Below the pieces are notes generated by a model. The model saw only the letters and a list, made by a program, of their open reading frames with translations, was not told the DNA's origin and made no database searches. The position numbers and the translations under genes were made by a program. From NCBI GenBank assembly GCA_035647835.1, contig DASRMS010000179.1, positions 1-23,219 on the forward strand: DNA of 23,219 nt, read 5' to 3'. Origin of the DNA: UBA9865 sp035647835. GTDB taxonomy: Bacteria > Bacillota > Dethiobacteria > Dethiobacterales > Dethiobacteraceae. Below, in pieces: positions 8,245 to 16,502 of the stretch (positions within the stretch are counted from its first letter, which is position 1; each line of letters opens with the position of its first letter).

Positions 8245-8273
8245 TTGTAGGTGATGTCGAAATATTCTATAAT
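8245..8273 (+). promoter_or_regulatory. Possible promoter of the MFS gene
   Basis: A perfect TATAAT lies at 8268-8273, 17 bases after TTGTAG (8245-8250), a weak -35 box matching only TTG. It is the best plus-strand candidate ahead of the MFS gene, leaving a leader of about 70 bases. Confidence 0.5.
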
Positions 8274-8350
8274 GAACTTGAGCTGGCGTTAAACTCTGAA
8301 TTGTCACCCAGAAGTGTACACAAAAAATTAATCTGGGAGGTTTAATTACT

Positions 8351-9526
8351 ATGACAAAAAGCAAAAGTGTCATAACATTTGCTGTGATGTCCGTCTTTTT
8401 TGTAGCCATGGGCATTGGTACTATTACCCCAGCAATCCAAAGTATTGCGGAAGCCTTTCCCGACATCGCCTTTAGTACTTTACTGCTAGTTTCTACATTG
8501 CCATCGCTTTTGATTATTCCCGCGACCTTATTTTCCGGTGCCATGGCGGGCACCAAAATTGGCTATCGTCCTTTGCTGATTGTGGCCATGGTTCTTTTTA
8601 TCGCTGGCGGCGTCGCACCTGCCTTCATGAACAACTTTACTACTATTTTAGTGAGCAGAGCCGTTTTCGGCATCGGCATTGGTCTATTATCACCGCTTGG
8701 TAATGCTCTAGTACTCGGTTTGTTTGATGGTCAGCAGCGCGCCAATATGTTAGGACTAGGTGGCGTCATCATGAATCTCGGTGGTATTGCCTTCCAAATG
8801 TTAGGCGGCTTACTGGCAGCCATTAGCTGGCGTTATACGTTTCTGGCCCATGGCATAGCTGTAGCGTCTTTACTTGTCGTGCTCTTTCTGCTACCCGAAC
8901 CAAAAAAAATGGAAGTACCTGCTGGTCCTAAAGCTACTATGCCGCTAGCAGTTTACCTTATCTCTCTGTTGTTTGGTCTGGCGATGATGCTTAACTACCC
9001 CATGCTTGTGAATATGTCCACAATTATTATAAGTGGTAATCTTGGCACCGCAGCTTCTGCCGGCATGGTGCTCTCGATGTTTACAGTAGGTGGCATGTTA
9101 GCTGGTTCCATCTTCGGTAAGCTGCACCAGCTCGTCAATAGATTTACTATCTCTGTCGGTTTGCTCATCACTGCTCTGGGCATGGCTCTCGTTTATTATG
9201 CCAATAGCCTTTTAGTACTTACTATCGGTTCAACCGGTGTGGGTATTGGTTTTGGCTTGGTCATGCCGGCTGTAATGATGGTTTTAGGCATGATTGTACC
9301 GCCACATGCTTTTGCCATCGCCTCAGGTATTCTAATGGCTGTGATGAATGCCTTTGCCTTCCTATCAACTTACTACCTTGAATTTATTGCAAGAATTACC
9401 GGCGCACCGGCTATTAAATCCCCTATTTTTATTGCTTTCTGTGCCTATGTCGCAGCAGCCGTCATCTATACCCTGGCTAGACTAAAAGCACCAGCAGCAC
9501 CAAGCACCGCCGATGATGCCAAATAA
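8351..9526 (+). CDS. Major facilitator superfamily transporter
   Basis: This 391-residue, very hydrophobic protein has about 12 membrane helices, as expected for an MFS carrier driven by an ion gradient. A motif-A-like loop lies between helices 2 and 3 (about residues 63-75, GAMAGTKIGYRP), followed by the family-typical SRAVFGIGIGLLSPLGNAL stretch. The layout is closest to drug or metabolite efflux carriers, but no substrate can be read from the sequence. The ATG start is preceded by GGGAGG at a spacing of 11 bases. It is the only gene on the plus strand in the window, divergent from the TetR-controlled ABC exporter operon, and ends at a strong bidirectional terminator. Control by the same TetR protein is possible but not shown. 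Confidence 0.9.
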   Translation: MTKSKSVITFAVMSVFFVAMGIGTITPAIQSIAEAFPDIAFSTLLLVSTLPSLLIIPATLFSGAMAGTKIGYRPLLIVAMVLFIAGGVAPAFMNNFTTILVSRAVFGIGIGLLSPLGNALVLGLFDGQQRANMLGLGGVIMNLGGIAFQMLGGLLAAISWRYTFLAHGIAVASLLVVLFLLPEPKKMEVPAGPKATMPLAVYLISLLFGLAMMLNYPMLVNMSTIIISGNLGTAASAGMVLSMFTVGGMLAGSIFGKLHQLVNRFTISVGLLITALGMALVYYANSLLVLTIGSTGVGIGFGLVMPAVMMVLGMIVPPHAFAIASGILMAVMNAFAFLSTYYLEFIARITGAPAIKSPIFIAFCAYVAAAVIYTLARLKAPAAPSTADDAK

Positions 9527-9638
9527 CAGCATGGCATAAACTGCCAGTGCATAATCTTGCGGGACGGCCTTGACCGCTCCACTGCGGCACAAATAAACTT
9601 TCGTTGGCAGGTGAATAGTAAACTAATTTTCTAATGAC

Positions 9639-9673
9639 AAAAGGTGGCAGGAGCTAACTCCCTGCCACCTTTT
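9639..9673. terminator. Bidirectional terminator between the MFS gene and the dpp operon
   Basis: AAAAGGTGGCAGG and CCTGCCACCTTTT form a 13-bp stem with a short loop, giving T4 ends on both strands. It serves the two convergent transcription units. A third copy of the arm CCTGCCACCT lies at 9723-9732 and could pair with 9642-9651 instead. Confidence 0.85.
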
Positions 9674-9737
9674 CTTAGCGTTGACAAAAGATCAATGGGT
9701 TAGAGCGAACGCAGTTCGTCCACCTGCCACCTGAAGA

Positions 9738-10622
9738 TTAATCATTTAATCTCGGATCAAGTGTATCCCTTAAGGCATCCCCAAAAAGATTGAAGGTTAA
9801 AACAAGCACCATCATCATCACACCAGGAGCCATCGTAATCCAGGGCGCATCTAAAATAAATGATCGTCCGGCGTTCATAATCGAACCCCAACTTGGTGTT
9901 GGTGGAGGAACACCCAAGCCCAGAAAACTTAAGGTTGACTCAATAATAATAGCTTTTGGTATTTCTAAAGTAGCCATCACAATAATGGGCGCTAAAGAGT
10001 TTGGCAGGATATGTCTCACAATGATCCTAAAATTACTCATCCCCAGTGCCCGCGCGGCCTCTACAAAGTCCCATTCTTTTAAAGTTAGCACTTGCCCCCT
10101 GACCAACCTGGCATAACTGGCCCAACTTACCATAGAGATAACAATAATTAAATTAAAAAGACTTGGACCTAAAGCCGCGACCACGGCAATCGCCAGCAAA
10201 CTAACGGGAAAAGAATATACGATATCTGTTAAGCCCGTGATAATTTGGTCGACAATGCCGCCATAATATCCTGCTAGTGAACCAAGCAATGTCCCTACGC
10301 TTGTGGAGATCACGACAGAGGTAAAGCCCACTATTAAAGATATTCTGGTTCCATAGATCACCCTGCTAAAAATATCCCTGCCAAATTCGTCTGTACCGAA
10401 AAGGTGTTTTATACTGGGGGCCTGCATCATTCCAGGCAGGTTTTGTTCATCATAGGGGTAAGGAGCAATGAAGGCAGCAAGGAGGGCAGAAATAATGAAA
10501 AGGGCAATCAGCACCACTGCCAAGGTGGCAGGTTTATTACTGAATAACCTAGCCCGGAAACTCAATCTTTTATTAGCTGTAACATTAATTAAATCGGCAT
10601 GTTCTTGATATTCTTTATTCAC
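9738..10622 (-). CDS. dppC: Dipeptide/oligopeptide/nickel ABC transporter permease, DppC type
   Basis: This 294-residue permease is the second membrane subunit of a peptide-type importer. It shows the N-terminal OppC-like region with a membrane helix at about residues 33-53, the conserved HLFGTDEFGRDIFSRVIYG stretch (about 73-91) and the coupling loop at about 188-212 (EAARALGMSNFRIIVRHILPNS). The last segment PRLND is also family-typical. The start is GTG, supported by AAAGGGTG five bases upstream; no in-frame ATG fits better. It lies 18 bases after dppB and is the last gene of the operon, with the terminator at 9639-9673 behind it. No DppD or DppF ATPase gene follows. The substrate could be dipeptides, oligopeptides or nickel; the gene symbol is by family only. 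Confidence 0.9.
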   Translation of the reverse strand: MNKEYQEHADLINVTANKRLSFRARLFSNKPATLAVVLIALFIISALLAAFIAPYPYDEQNLPGMMQAPSIKHLFGTDEFGRDIFSRVIYGTRISLIVGFTSVVISTSVGTLLGSLAGYYGGIVDQIITGLTDIVYSFPVSLLAIAVVAALGPSLFNLIIVISMVSWASYARLVRGQVLTLKEWDFVEAARALGMSNFRIIVRHILPNSLAPIIVMATLEIPKAIIIESTLSFLGLGVPPPTPSWGSIMNAGRSFILDAPWITMAPGVMMMVLVLTFNLFGDALRDTLDPRLND

Positions 10623-10640
10623 ATTTTCACCCTTTACTCA

Positions 10641-11558
10641 CTAATATTTAATTCGCGGATCAACTAAAGCATATAAAAAATCCGCTAACATATTGCCCAG
10701 CGTAATGGAAATAACCAGAATTAACATAGAACCTTGAATTATGGGGTAATCTCTGGCGAAAATAGCGTCCACCATTAATCTCCCGATACCGGGCATACTA
10801 AAAACAATCTCTATGACAGCCGAACCCGCAAAGATCCAGCCAATTCTCATCCCTAATAATGTAATCACGGGAAGAATAGCATTTTTTAAGGCATGTTTAG
10901 CCATTACTACAGTTTCTCGAACACCTTTAGCTCTGGCTGTACGGATGTAATCCTGCCGAATCACTTCCAACATGCTAGAGCGCATCATCCTAGCAGTAAC
11001 AGCTGCATCAGTTAACCCTACAGTGATGACCGGCAAAACATAATGACGCCAGGTTTCGTAGCCAGAGAGAGGGAAAATACGATATTTGTAGGCAAAGAAA
11101 TACAGAAGAATCAAACCAAACCAGAAGGTGGGCATGGAAATACCCAGTAAGGCAAAAGACATCGACATATAATCAGCAGCCGTATTTCTTTTGATAGCGG
11201 CAATGATTCCCATAGGCACGGCGATAATAAATGATAAGATTAGAGAAAAAACACCAATTTTTAAGGTGACAGGAAAGCGTTCCAGCACAATATCCAACAC
11301 AGGCCTTTTTTGCAATATCGATTGGCCTAAATCGCCTCTTAATAATTTTCCCAGAAAAATAAAATATTGCGTAACAAGGGGTTTATCCAAGCCCAGGCTT
11401 ATTCTAATATTTTGATAAACTTCTGGCGTGACATTGGGGCCAACGATCATATCGACTGGATCTCCTGGTGATAGGTGCAGAATTAAAAAAATGATCACAG
11501 TTGAGCCGATAATAACCGGAATCATAAATAACAGCTTCTTCAAAAAATATTTTTTCAT
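10641..11558 (-). CDS. dppB: Dipeptide/oligopeptide/nickel ABC transporter permease, DppB type
   Basis: This 305-residue permease is the first membrane subunit of the importer. The N-terminus MKKYFLKKLLFMIPVIIG with the first helix, the LHLSPGDPVD motif, the LGLDKPL stretch and the RGDLGQSI motif are classic for OppB/DppB/NikB. The coupling loop lies at about residues 205-235 (DYIRTARAKG...HALKNAILP), and the end ALVDPRIKY is also typical. The ATG start has AGGGGTGAG upstream. It lies 143 bases after the binding-protein gene, and that gap contains a long hairpin (11583-11619) that may lower permease expression relative to the binding protein. Confidence 0.92.
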   Translation of the reverse strand: MKKYFLKKLLFMIPVIIGSTVIIFLILHLSPGDPVDMIVGPNVTPEVYQNIRISLGLDKPLVTQYFIFLGKLLRGDLGQSILQKRPVLDIVLERFPVTLKIGVFSLILSFIIAVPMGIIAAIKRNTAADYMSMSFALLGISMPTFWFGLILLYFFAYKYRIFPLSGYETWRHYVLPVITVGLTDAAVTARMMRSSMLEVIRQDYIRTARAKGVRETVVMAKHALKNAILPVITLLGMRIGWIFAGSAVIEIVFSMPGIGRLMVDAIFARDYPIIQGSMLILVISITLGNMLADFLYALVDPRIKY

Positions 11559-11582
11559 ATCTCACCCCTGTTTTCATTAAGG

Positions 11583-11619
11583 GCATGCAGCGATCTATCA
11601 ATAACAGATCGCTGCATGC
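11583..11619. repeat. Intercistronic hairpin between dppA and dppB
   Basis: GCATGCAGCGATCT (11583-11596) and AGATCGCTGCATGC (11606-11619) form a perfect 14-bp stem with a 9-base loop. The minus-strand RNA has no U run after it, so it is more likely a stability or processing element protecting the dppA mRNA 3' end than a full terminator. Confidence 0.75.
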
Positions 11620-11701
11620 TTGTTTCTTTTATTGGCTTGCTTGGCGGCTAATAGTAGAAGTTTGTCTAAAAAACATCTGTCTGCGTCTTTCGCTCATGAA
11701 G

Positions 11702-13279
11702 CTATTGAACTTCTAAATCAAAGCCATCATTATATTGCGGTATCCAGGGATGGAATTTAAAGTTTTGTACTTCATCTCTCACCGCTAAGACCCTATCTGG
11801 AATGTAAATAGGTGCCCATACAGCTTGCTCAATTAAGTGTTTTTGCACTTCATGATAACCTGCAGATCGCTCATCCCAAGTTGCAGAGCCCGCTGCTTTT
11901 TGGATTAATTCATCTGTCGTATCATCAAGCCATCTAGAATGGTTTGGATAGGGGAACTGGCTCGACAACAAGAAAAAGTCTAGAATATCAGCGTTGGGCC
12001 AACTATACAGTCTAATAAACAGTTCTTGTTTACCTTCTTTTAACATATCCGCATAACTTGAGCTATCATATAGTTGAATTTTAGTTTCAATGCCTACTTC
12101 TTTTAATTGGCTTTGCAGCACTTCTGCCAATTTGCTGTATTCACTGGTATTCTCTGCTGATAAAGTTAATTCTAGGCCATCTTTATAGCCTGCTTCGGTC
12201 AGGAGAGCCTTAGCTTTTTCTACATCATACGCATAACCGTCTTTTTCACTGTCAGCATAGTATTCACTCTTTAGAGCGGGTGGCAGATAACCATAGGCAG
12301 GCTGTCCTACACCGCGCAGCAGATAGGTGACAATATCATTCTTATTGATAGCATGGTTAATCGCTTGCCGTACTCGCACATCTGTAAATGGCTCTTTATC
12401 ACAAGCATAAGCAAGATAACCCAGCTTGGTGGCATCGCCGCGAATCACTTCTATTTCTTCATTATCTGCAAGTTCTTCCACAAAGCTGGCAGGTACATCT
12501 CTTAAAATGTGTACATTGCCCGCCTCTAATTCCATGCGCCGCGTGCTTTCCTCGGGGATCACTCTCATGATAATGCTATCGATAATCGGCTTACCGTTGT
12601 TTTCCATCCAGTCAGGACCCCAATTATATTCGGGGTTTTTCTCAAGTACCAGCTTGTCACCTTTAATCCATTCTTTAAATACATAGGGACCTGTACCAAC
12701 TACATACTTAATGCCGTACTCATCACCATAGTTGTTGTAGGCTTCCTCACTAACAATACCACACGTGGTGTTAGAGAGAATAAATAAAAGATTGGGGAAG
12801 GGGTGCTTCAAAACAATGTCAAAGGTCAAATCATCCTTTACCTCTACACCTTTAATCGCCGCTAAATCACTGGCCGATGGTGAAGCTACCTCAGGATCAA
12901 TAATACTTTCAATTGTAAACTTCACATCACTAGCTTTTAAAGGTGTGCCATTATGAAACTTGACGCCTTCTTTAAGCTTGAAGGTCCAAACTAAACCGTC
13001 CTCGGAAGTATCCCATGAGGCGGCCAGGCCTGGCTGATAATTAAAATCGTAGTCTCTACTTACCAAACGATCATAAACGTAAATCAGCCCATCTGATAAC
13101 CAGCTTGTCTTAATTGTATCTAGTATTTCTGCATCCCTATCATAAGCAATTACTAATTCTTTTTCTGCTGCTTCTTCATCTGGATCACCTGTCTCTTGTC
13201 CACAGCCCGTCAAGAAAAGAGTAATCGTAAGTAGTACTACTAGTATTAAACTCAAGCTTCTCCATTTTTTACTTTCCAT
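11702..13279 (-). CDS. dppA: Extracellular solute-binding lipoprotein, family 5 (DppA/OppA/NikA type)
   Basis: This 525-residue receptor captures peptides (or possibly nickel or another solute) outside the membrane for the DppBC permease. The signal peptide ends with lipobox LTGC, Cys26 being the lipidated residue. Family-5 landmarks are present in order: the PGLAASWDTSEDGLVWTF stretch followed by LKEGVKFHNG, the ASDVKFTIE segment, the VGTGPYVFKEW motif and the late DVRVRQAINHAINK motif followed by EKAKALLTEAGY. The ATG start has TAGGAGG upstream. It is the first gene of dppA-dppB-dppC, with a consensus promoter at 13389-13417 and a hairpin in its leader. Binding-pocket residues cannot be used here to choose the substrate. 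Confidence 0.92.
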   Translation of the reverse strand: MESKKWRSLSLILVVLLTITLFLTGCGQETGDPDEEAAEKELVIAYDRDAEILDTIKTSWLSDGLIYVYDRLVSRDYDFNYQPGLAASWDTSEDGLVWTFKLKEGVKFHNGTPLKASDVKFTIESIIDPEVASPSASDLAAIKGVEVKDDLTFDIVLKHPFPNLLFILSNTTCGIVSEEAYNNYGDEYGIKYVVGTGPYVFKEWIKGDKLVLEKNPEYNWGPDWMENNGKPIIDSIIMRVIPEESTRRMELEAGNVHILRDVPASFVEELADNEEIEVIRGDATKLGYLAYACDKEPFTDVRVRQAINHAINKNDIVTYLLRGVGQPAYGYLPPALKSEYYADSEKDGYAYDVEKAKALLTEAGYKDGLELTLSAENTSEYSKLAEVLQSQLKEVGIETKIQLYDSSSYADMLKEGKQELFIRLYSWPNADILDFFLLSSQFPYPNHSRWLDDTTDELIQKAAGSATWDERSAGYHEVQKHLIEQAVWAPIYIPDRVLAVRDEVQNFKFHPWIPQYNDGFDLEVQ

Positions 13280-13310
13280 TAGTTACCTCCTACTTTTATT
13301 TTTTCTATAT

Positions 13311-13346
13311 AAAGGATAACCACCCCCTGAAGTAAGTGGTTATCTT
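13311..13346 (-). promoter_or_regulatory. Hairpin in the dppA leader
   Basis: On the minus strand AAAGATAACCAC and GTGGTTATC-CTTT pair around a C/T/G-rich loop, about 35 bases after the predicted start and 30 before the dppA start codon. It lacks a clean U run, so it may be a weak attenuator or a 5' stabiliser. Confidence 0.5.
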
Positions 13347-13388
13347 TATAAGCTTTCTGAAAATACTACAAATTATCCTACTATCTAA

Positions 13389-13417
13389 ATTTTAACAATG
13401 TTTATTTTATCTGTCAA
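13389..13417 (-). promoter_or_regulatory. Sigma-A-type promoter of dppABC
   Basis: The minus strand has TTGACA (13412-13417), a 17-base spacer and TAAAAT (13389-13394). Transcription would begin near 13382, giving a leader of about 100 bases. Confidence 0.8.
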
Positions 13418-13517
13418 CCCTCCTAGACTTTGTATTAAACTACTGCCTGCCTGCCAAATATCTCAAAATACCCCATTAATCATCCGCTGACACGTCCGAA
13501 GTAAGGGGCAACTACAC

Positions 13518-16040
13518 CTACACTACTAAAAAAAATGCGGCAGCAATCTCAGGGTCAAAATGAGAGCCCAGCTGTTGTTTAATTTCTCTAAGTGCTTCTT
13601 CTTTGCTCAGCGCACGGCTATAAGCTGTCGCATTAGTCATAGCATCATAACTTTCGGCAATAGCAATTATTCTAGCAAGCTTAGGGATCTCTGGTCCCTT
13701 TAAACCTTTGGGATAACCGGAACCATCTAACTTTTCGTGATGATTAAGTACATACTCTGCCAATTCCATGGTATTTTCAAAAGAGTTGAGGATTCTAAAA
13801 CCAACTACGGGATGCTGCTTTAGTTCTTTCCACTCCTGCTCCTGCAGTACCCCATGCTTATTAAGCAAACTAACCTCCAGGGCAACTTTACCAATATCAT
13901 GTAAATAGCCAGCCTCATTTAGCTTACGGAGATCATCAGCAGGAAGCTGCATAGCCTGGCCAATTTTAACACAAAGTTCACTAACCCTGCTGGCGTGAGC
14001 TTTCTCCAAAGGGTTCATGGTATGCAGACTGGTGATGATATTCCGCAATAATGAGTCATTAGTGCTTTGACGAGTTAGTGTTTTTTCTAAATACATATCA
14101 TCCTCTGCGCTATCTAAAGCCGCAAAAATGCTTTCCTGCTCCTGAAGTTTAAATCCACAGCCTATGGAGATGCTGCCTTTTATTGCCTTTATTTCTTCTT
14201 GAGTAAACTCTTCTTTTATCCGTGTTTTAATCTGTTCGGCTTGCTGTTGATTTGTCTTAGGCAATAAAATAACAAACTCATCGCCGCCCCAGCGAGCAAT
14301 GATATCCTCGGCTCGACACACTTTTTTCAACACCTCAGCTACTCGCTGCAGCAGCAAATCCCCATAGGTATGACCAAAAATATCATTAGCTAATTTTAGC
14401 CCATTAACATCACCCATGAGGATAGCTATCGGCAAACTTCTTTTTGTATCGAGTCTACACATTTCCTCCTCTAAAAAGCGACGATTATACAATCCAGTTA
14501 GTGAATCATGAAAGCTTAAAAATTCTATTTGCTTCATCTGTGCTTTCTTCTCACTAACATCTCTAAACACTAAAACCACACCAATAGTTTGCTTAAGATC
14601 ATCTATAATTGGGGCTGCGCTATCCTCTATAAAATATTGCTGCCCATTTTTTGCGGTAAGCACAGCACGATTTTCTAATTGCTGCACCTGATTTGTGCGC
14701 AATGCTGCGGCCAGGGGATCGTTAACCACTTTCCCAGACAGCTCGTGAGAAAGGACAAATACTTCTTGATAATGGCGACCGATCGCTTCTTTGTGCGACC
14801 AGCCTGTTAGCCTTTCTGCCACCTCATTAAACATTTCAACTTTCCCCGCCTGATCTACCACCATTACCCCATCACCGATGGACAGCAAAGTAAGCAAATA
14901 TTTTTTCCTTTCCACGGCTAATTCTGCCTGCGTTTCTCTTCTTTCTTTAGCATTCCAGACACCTTGCATCAGGAGAGTTGTTTGATAGATATCGTGCTCA
15001 TCATAGTCAGCGATTTTATTAGCGACTCCTACCACTGCAACAATTTCATGCTCAATGATGACAGGAATAGACATAAATTTAGTTAACTGGACATGTCCCT
15101 CGGGATAGCCCTGCTTCATCTCAGTCAGACCGGCATAGTCATTAACCATAATTGGTCTGCGCTGGCGCACGACATCTCCCCACAGCCCCGTCGCCTCCAG
15201 CTGGTAACGCGTTTGCTTTTCCATCACCGTACAAGCAGACATCACGTCCTTGGACCAGGAATTTAAAATAAACTCTTGTTTTTGAGTATCATAAAGATAA
15301 ATATAACCGAACTTGCTTTCCGTAAACTTCAATAATTCATTTAAGACATAATCCAGCTGTTCTTGCGTAGAATAAAAGTCTTTACTTAAAACCTCCACCA
15401 GAATTGCATTGCGCTGCAGCGCTTTTTCAGCCTTCATGCGGTTACTGTATTCCTCGGTAACATCCTGGATATAAGCACCGACACCATAGTTTCCGCTCTC
15501 AAGGTGCACGGGAAATTTTCTTGTTTGATATATTTTGTCTTGCCAAACAACTTCGTTTACCAGCAGACTTTGCTTTTTTATGACAGCCACATCAGTATCA
15601 CGACGTTTCTGCGCAAATTCTTGATGAGAGAGAAAGTAATCATCACAGCCAATAACCTCCGAGGCTTTAAGCTGATAAAACTTCTCAAAAGCTTTATTAA
15701 CAAAGAGATAGTTTAAATGCTCATCTTTTAAATAAATCAGCCTGTCGTCAGCATCAATAAAAGTTGTACGTAATTGATTGAGATTGCTAATTAGTTCATT
15801 TTGTGTTTTTAATTGCCGGTAATTGCGCCATAAGATAGTACTTAACAACAGCAAAGCCAAGAAGATGATACTTAATATCGTAAAAAGCAAGTTTCTTTGT
15901 GGCTCGTTCAGCAGCATTACAGTACCATCTTCGGCAAACATTTGTGCGCAACTCAGTGTTGAGAATTGCGCTGAAACAATTAAATCACTAGGCAGCACAA
16001 GCAGAAGCATTAACAGCATGATCACCAGTATCTTTTTCAT
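13518..16040 (-). CDS. Membrane-bound PAS-GAF-PAS-GGDEF-HD-GYP cyclic-di-GMP enzyme
   Basis: This 840-residue signalling protein carries both a diguanylate cyclase and a c-di-GMP phosphodiesterase. Domains in order: signal-like helix (1-24), short external stretch of about 25 residues, membrane helix (50-71), PAS (about 85-200), GAF (about 215-365), PAS (about 375-500), GGDEF (about 505-655) and HD-GYP (about 665-840). The cyclase signature GGDEF is intact (585-589), and RAED at 576-579, five residues before it, is the RxxD product-inhibition site. The phosphodiesterase keeps HDIGK (714-718) and HHEKLDGSGYP (767-777). Both activities are therefore plausible and must be switched by the sensory domains. 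The tiny external part suggests that sensing is cytoplasmic or in the membrane. It appears to be a single-gene unit; its ATG has GGAAGG upstream. Signal and direction of net activity are unknown. Confidence 0.93.
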   Translation of the reverse strand: MKKILVIMLLMLLLVLPSDLIVSAQFSTLSCAQMFAEDGTVMLLNEPQRNLLFTILSIIFLALLLLSTILWRNYRQLKTQNELISNLNQLRTTFIDADDRLIYLKDEHLNYLFVNKAFEKFYQLKASEVIGCDDYFLSHQEFAQKRRDTDVAVIKKQSLLVNEVVWQDKIYQTRKFPVHLESGNYGVGAYIQDVTEEYSNRMKAEKALQRNAILVEVLSKDFYSTQEQLDYVLNELLKFTESKFGYIYLYDTQKQEFILNSWSKDVMSACTVMEKQTRYQLEATGLWGDVVRQRRPIMVNDYAGLTEMKQGYPEGHVQLTKFMSIPVIIEHEIVAVVGVANKIADYDEHDIYQTTLLMQGVWNAKERRETQAELAVERKKYLLTLLSIGDGVMVVDQAGKVEMFNEVAERLTGWSHKEAIGRHYQEVFVLSHELSGKVVNDPLAAALRTNQVQQLENRAVLTAKNGQQYFIEDSAAPIIDDLKQTIGVVLVFRDVSEKKAQMKQIEFLSFHDSLTGLYNRRFLEEEMCRLDTKRSLPIAILMGDVNGLKLANDIFGHTYGDLLLQRVAEVLKKVCRAEDIIARWGGDEFVILLPKTNQQQAEQIKTRIKEEFTQEEIKAIKGSISIGCGFKLQEQESIFAALDSAEDDMYLEKTLTRQSTNDSLLRNIITSLHTMNPLEKAHASRVSELCVKIGQAMQLPADDLRKLNEAGYLHDIGKVALEVSLLNKHGVLQEQEWKELKQHPVVGFRILNSFENTMELAEYVLNHHEKLDGSGYPKGLKGPEIPKLARIIAIAESYDAMTNATAYSRALSKEEALREIKQQLGSHFDPEIAAAFFLVV

Positions 16041-16141
16041 TTACCTTCCAACCCCTATTCTGCTTACGCCTGCTTATTGTTTTCGTATTCTAACACTTTT
16101 TGCACAAAATATTGGACGATTACGGGAGCAAACTGACTGTC

Positions 16142-16155
16142 TGCATAATTATGCA
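16142..16155. promoter_or_regulatory. Perfect palindrome, possible operator
   Basis: TGCATAATTATGCA is a perfect 14-base palindrome lying about 100 bases upstream of the c-di-GMP enzyme start and just downstream of a TTGACA box (16169-16174) on the minus strand. A dimeric regulator could bind here. No known regulator is recognised. Confidence 0.35.
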
Positions 16156-16187
16156 ATTTGGCAGCTATTGTCAACACTAAAGCACAC

Positions 16188-16213
16188 AAAAAAGGCCACA
16201 ATCAAATTGCGCC
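16188..16213 (-). terminator. Possible terminator or attenuator upstream of the c-di-GMP enzyme gene
   Basis: On the minus strand GGC-G-CAAT and ATTG-TG-GCC pair around a 3-base loop with a small internal mismatch, followed directly by six T residues. A transcript starting further upstream (for example at the TGG-CATAAT extended -10 near 16290) would end here. Confidence 0.45.
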
Positions 16214-16446
16214 ATGACAGAAATTTCGTCAAGCAGCTGTTCATTATCTTCTGCGCAAGACCATGAGATCCTTACATAAATATTATGCCATCTGACAGTC
16301 AAGAGTGTTAACAAAAACTAATATTAAGACACATTTCGCCATATATTCTGTTTAGATCCTCTACATCAACCATAATTTTCTCCTACCTACCCCATGCTCC
16401 ATCAATATCATAATCTTGATCTGATCGGCTGATTGAAAGTTATAAA

Positions 16447-16476
16447 GAGGGCCATGGATGTTTACCCACGGCCCTC
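16447..16476 (-). terminator. Terminator of the dacF-like gene
   Basis: GAGGGCC (16447-16453) and GGCCCTC (16470-16476) pair, with a further TGG/CCA pairing inside the loop. The minus strand continues as TTTATAACTTT. It lies 27 bases after the stop codon of the carboxypeptidase gene. Confidence 0.75.
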
Positions 16477-16502
16477 TCCTCGTTATCATGCCTATACTAG
16501 CT

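Larger units (their letters stand above)
16041..16446 (-). other. Non-coding region upstream of the c-di-GMP enzyme gene
   Basis: This stretch of about 400 bases has no ORF I can support. On the minus strand it holds a terminator-like hairpin (16188-16213), then a TTGACA at 16169-16174 and a perfect 14-base palindrome TGCATAATTATGCA at 16142-16155. The best -10 candidates behind TTGACA are poor (TAATTA at 17 bases, CATAAT at 15 bases). A TAGAAT box near 16095 is another candidate. The promoter of the downstream gene is therefore not settled. Confidence 0.4.

Noticed and set aside
15823..16266. Plus-strand ORF of 147 codons
   Set aside because: Half of it is opposite the c-di-GMP enzyme gene, there is no ribosome site and the translation looks random.
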